Source: an uncultured Prevotellaceae bacterium
Lineage (GTDB): Bacteria > Bacteroidota > Bacteroidia > Bacteroidales > Muribaculaceae
NCBI GenBank assembly: GCA_905207705.1
Contig: CAJLMA010000007.1
Coordinates: 1 to 64,000, forward strand
Length of the DNA stretch: 64,000 nt
Direction of reading: 5' to 3'
The notes beneath the pieces are model-generated. The model did not search any database, had not been told where the DNA came from, and saw nothing but the letters and a program-made list of their open reading frames with translations. Numbering within the stretch: the stretch's first letter is position 1; each line of letters begins with the position of its first letter. Position numbers and translations under genes: made by a program. Of the stretch, positions 63,284 to 64,000 are shown piece by piece.

Positions 63284-64000
63284 CTAATAGATTTCGTGGC
63301 GCAGGTCGTAATTGTTGCGCAATCGTTCAAACATGTCGGGATTCTCTTTCAGTTTCCGGGTGTCATCGAGTGGATTGTAGCTGTCCATGACCTTTTGGAA
63401 AGAGATGCCGGTTGCTCCTTTTTCGGGAGCTGCGATTGAAGGTATCGTAATGTCAAGTTCGAAATGGCGTTTTACGGCTTCGAGCACCATTGCCGTAGCC
63501 CTTTGCTTGCCTTCGATGGAGTAGCCTGCTATGTGTGGGGTGGCGACAAATGCTTTTTTAAGCAGCGTCAAGTTTATGCGAGGCTCGTTTTCCCAGCAGT
63601 CGATAGCAACTTCTTCTATTTTTTTGTTTTCAAGCCCCGATATTAAAGCTTCGTTATCGACAATCTCCCCGCGTGCGCTGTTTATAAGCAATTTGCATTT
63701 GTGGAGGGAATTTATGAACGATTCGTCGCACAGATGAAATGTGGCATCGATGCCGGTTTGAGTGAGTGGCGTGTGGAATGTTATTATGTCGGCTTCGCGT
63801 GCAATCGTGTCGAGAGCGACACCTTCAAAGTCTGTTTCGTTGCGTTGGCGAGGAGGGTCGTTGAGAACGACTTTCAGTCCGGTTTCTTTTGCCCATCGTT
63901 CCACGATGCTTCCCACATGTCCCACGCCTACTATTCCAAGTGTCAATCCCTCGGGTGCATATCCTTTGAGTCGCAACAAATTTCCTATTGAGGCAATGAC
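63284..64000 (-). CDS. pdxB: 4-phosphoerythronate dehydrogenase, partial (start beyond window)
   Basis: C-terminal 239 codons of a D-2-hydroxyacid dehydrogenase; the frame is open to base 64000. The NAD loop is GIVGVGHVGSIVERW, followed by FHTPLT, SARGEIVDN and the catalytic-His region VATPHIAGYS. The final ~70 residues (after FELDI) form the PdxB-specific C-terminal domain. Makes a precursor of pyridoxal 5'-phosphate. Confidence 0.9.
   Translation of the reverse strand, partial: VIASIGNLLRLKGYAPEGLTLGIVGVGHVGSIVERWAKETGLKVVLNDPPRQRNETDFEGVALDTIAREADIITFHTPLTQTGIDATFHLCDESFINSLHKCKLLINSARGEIVDNEALISGLENKKIEEVAIDCWENEPRINLTLLKKAFVATPHIAGYSIEGKQRATAMVLEAVKRHFELDITIPSIAAPEKGATGISFQKVMDSYNPLDDTRKLKENPDMFERLRNNYDLRHEIY

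Noticed and set aside
1..64000. CRISPR array or rRNA operon
   Set aside because: No regularly spaced direct repeats and no rRNA-like sequence were seen.

Overview
The window is a stretch of Bacteroidales chromosome. A gut-type member such as a Muribaculaceae relative fits, but the genus cannot be fixed from sequence alone. Supporting signs are promoter-like TAnnTTTG boxes, an N-succinylornithine-type carbamoyltransferase, the sigma-54 regulator/lptE/secG gene order, a split lysO, SusD-like and DUF4369-type lipoproteins, and two proteins ending in type IX secretion sorting domains. No rRNA, CRISPR array, transposase or integrase was found.

Layout, left to right. 0-4.4 kb: a minus-strand run for the envelope and export (acyltransferase, sigma-54 activator, LptE, small TPR-like protein, SecG), plus an AlaX-like editing protein. 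4.6-6.0 kb: a structured RNA that looks like 6S RNA, a small XRE regulator, a 21-codon ORF with its own terminator, and tRNA-Pro. 6.2-9.2 kb: arginine biosynthesis and two envelope proteins. 9.5-13.75 kb: an apparently acquired cassette of XRE regulator, lipoprotein with MORN repeats and a C-terminal AHH nuclease domain, probable immunity protein, and zinc-ribbon/OmpA protein; an AAA ATPase with a DUF234 tail follows. 15.3-22.9 kb: GH3 glycosidase, surface lipoprotein, porin-like barrel, then kdsD, a PfkB-like protein, a TPR-GDPD fusion, ribH, tRNA-Tyr and tRNA-Gly. 22.9-33.0 kb: TlpA-like lipoprotein, epimerase, PldA, lactonase-like propeller, glycosyltransferase, rdgB, leuS and nadA.

At about 33.0-36.8 kb base composition appears to switch: hand-counted lines have C at least equal to G on the + strand to the left, and G above C to the right, whichever strand the genes are on. 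Two AT-rich gaps here carry DnaA-box-like TTWTCAACA words, so this is a candidate replication origin. To the right come an RNA methyltransferase, a subtilase, a membrane-bound AraC regulator, an LTA-synthase-like enzyme, recF-dciA, a thioesterase, comM/yifB, radical SAM, a glycosyltransferase, nadB, polA, split lysO, an LPS-core type cluster (LTA-synthase-like paralogue, Kdo-kinase-like protein, GT4, GT2), a 1135-residue secreted protein, a DUF4294 protein and pdxB running off the right edge.

The most unusual items are the MORN-AHH lipoprotein toxin cassette, the in-frame TPR-GDPD fusion with a buried signal peptide, the candidate origin, a PolA that has lost exonuclease motif I, and a PfkB homologue without its catalytic GAGD motif.
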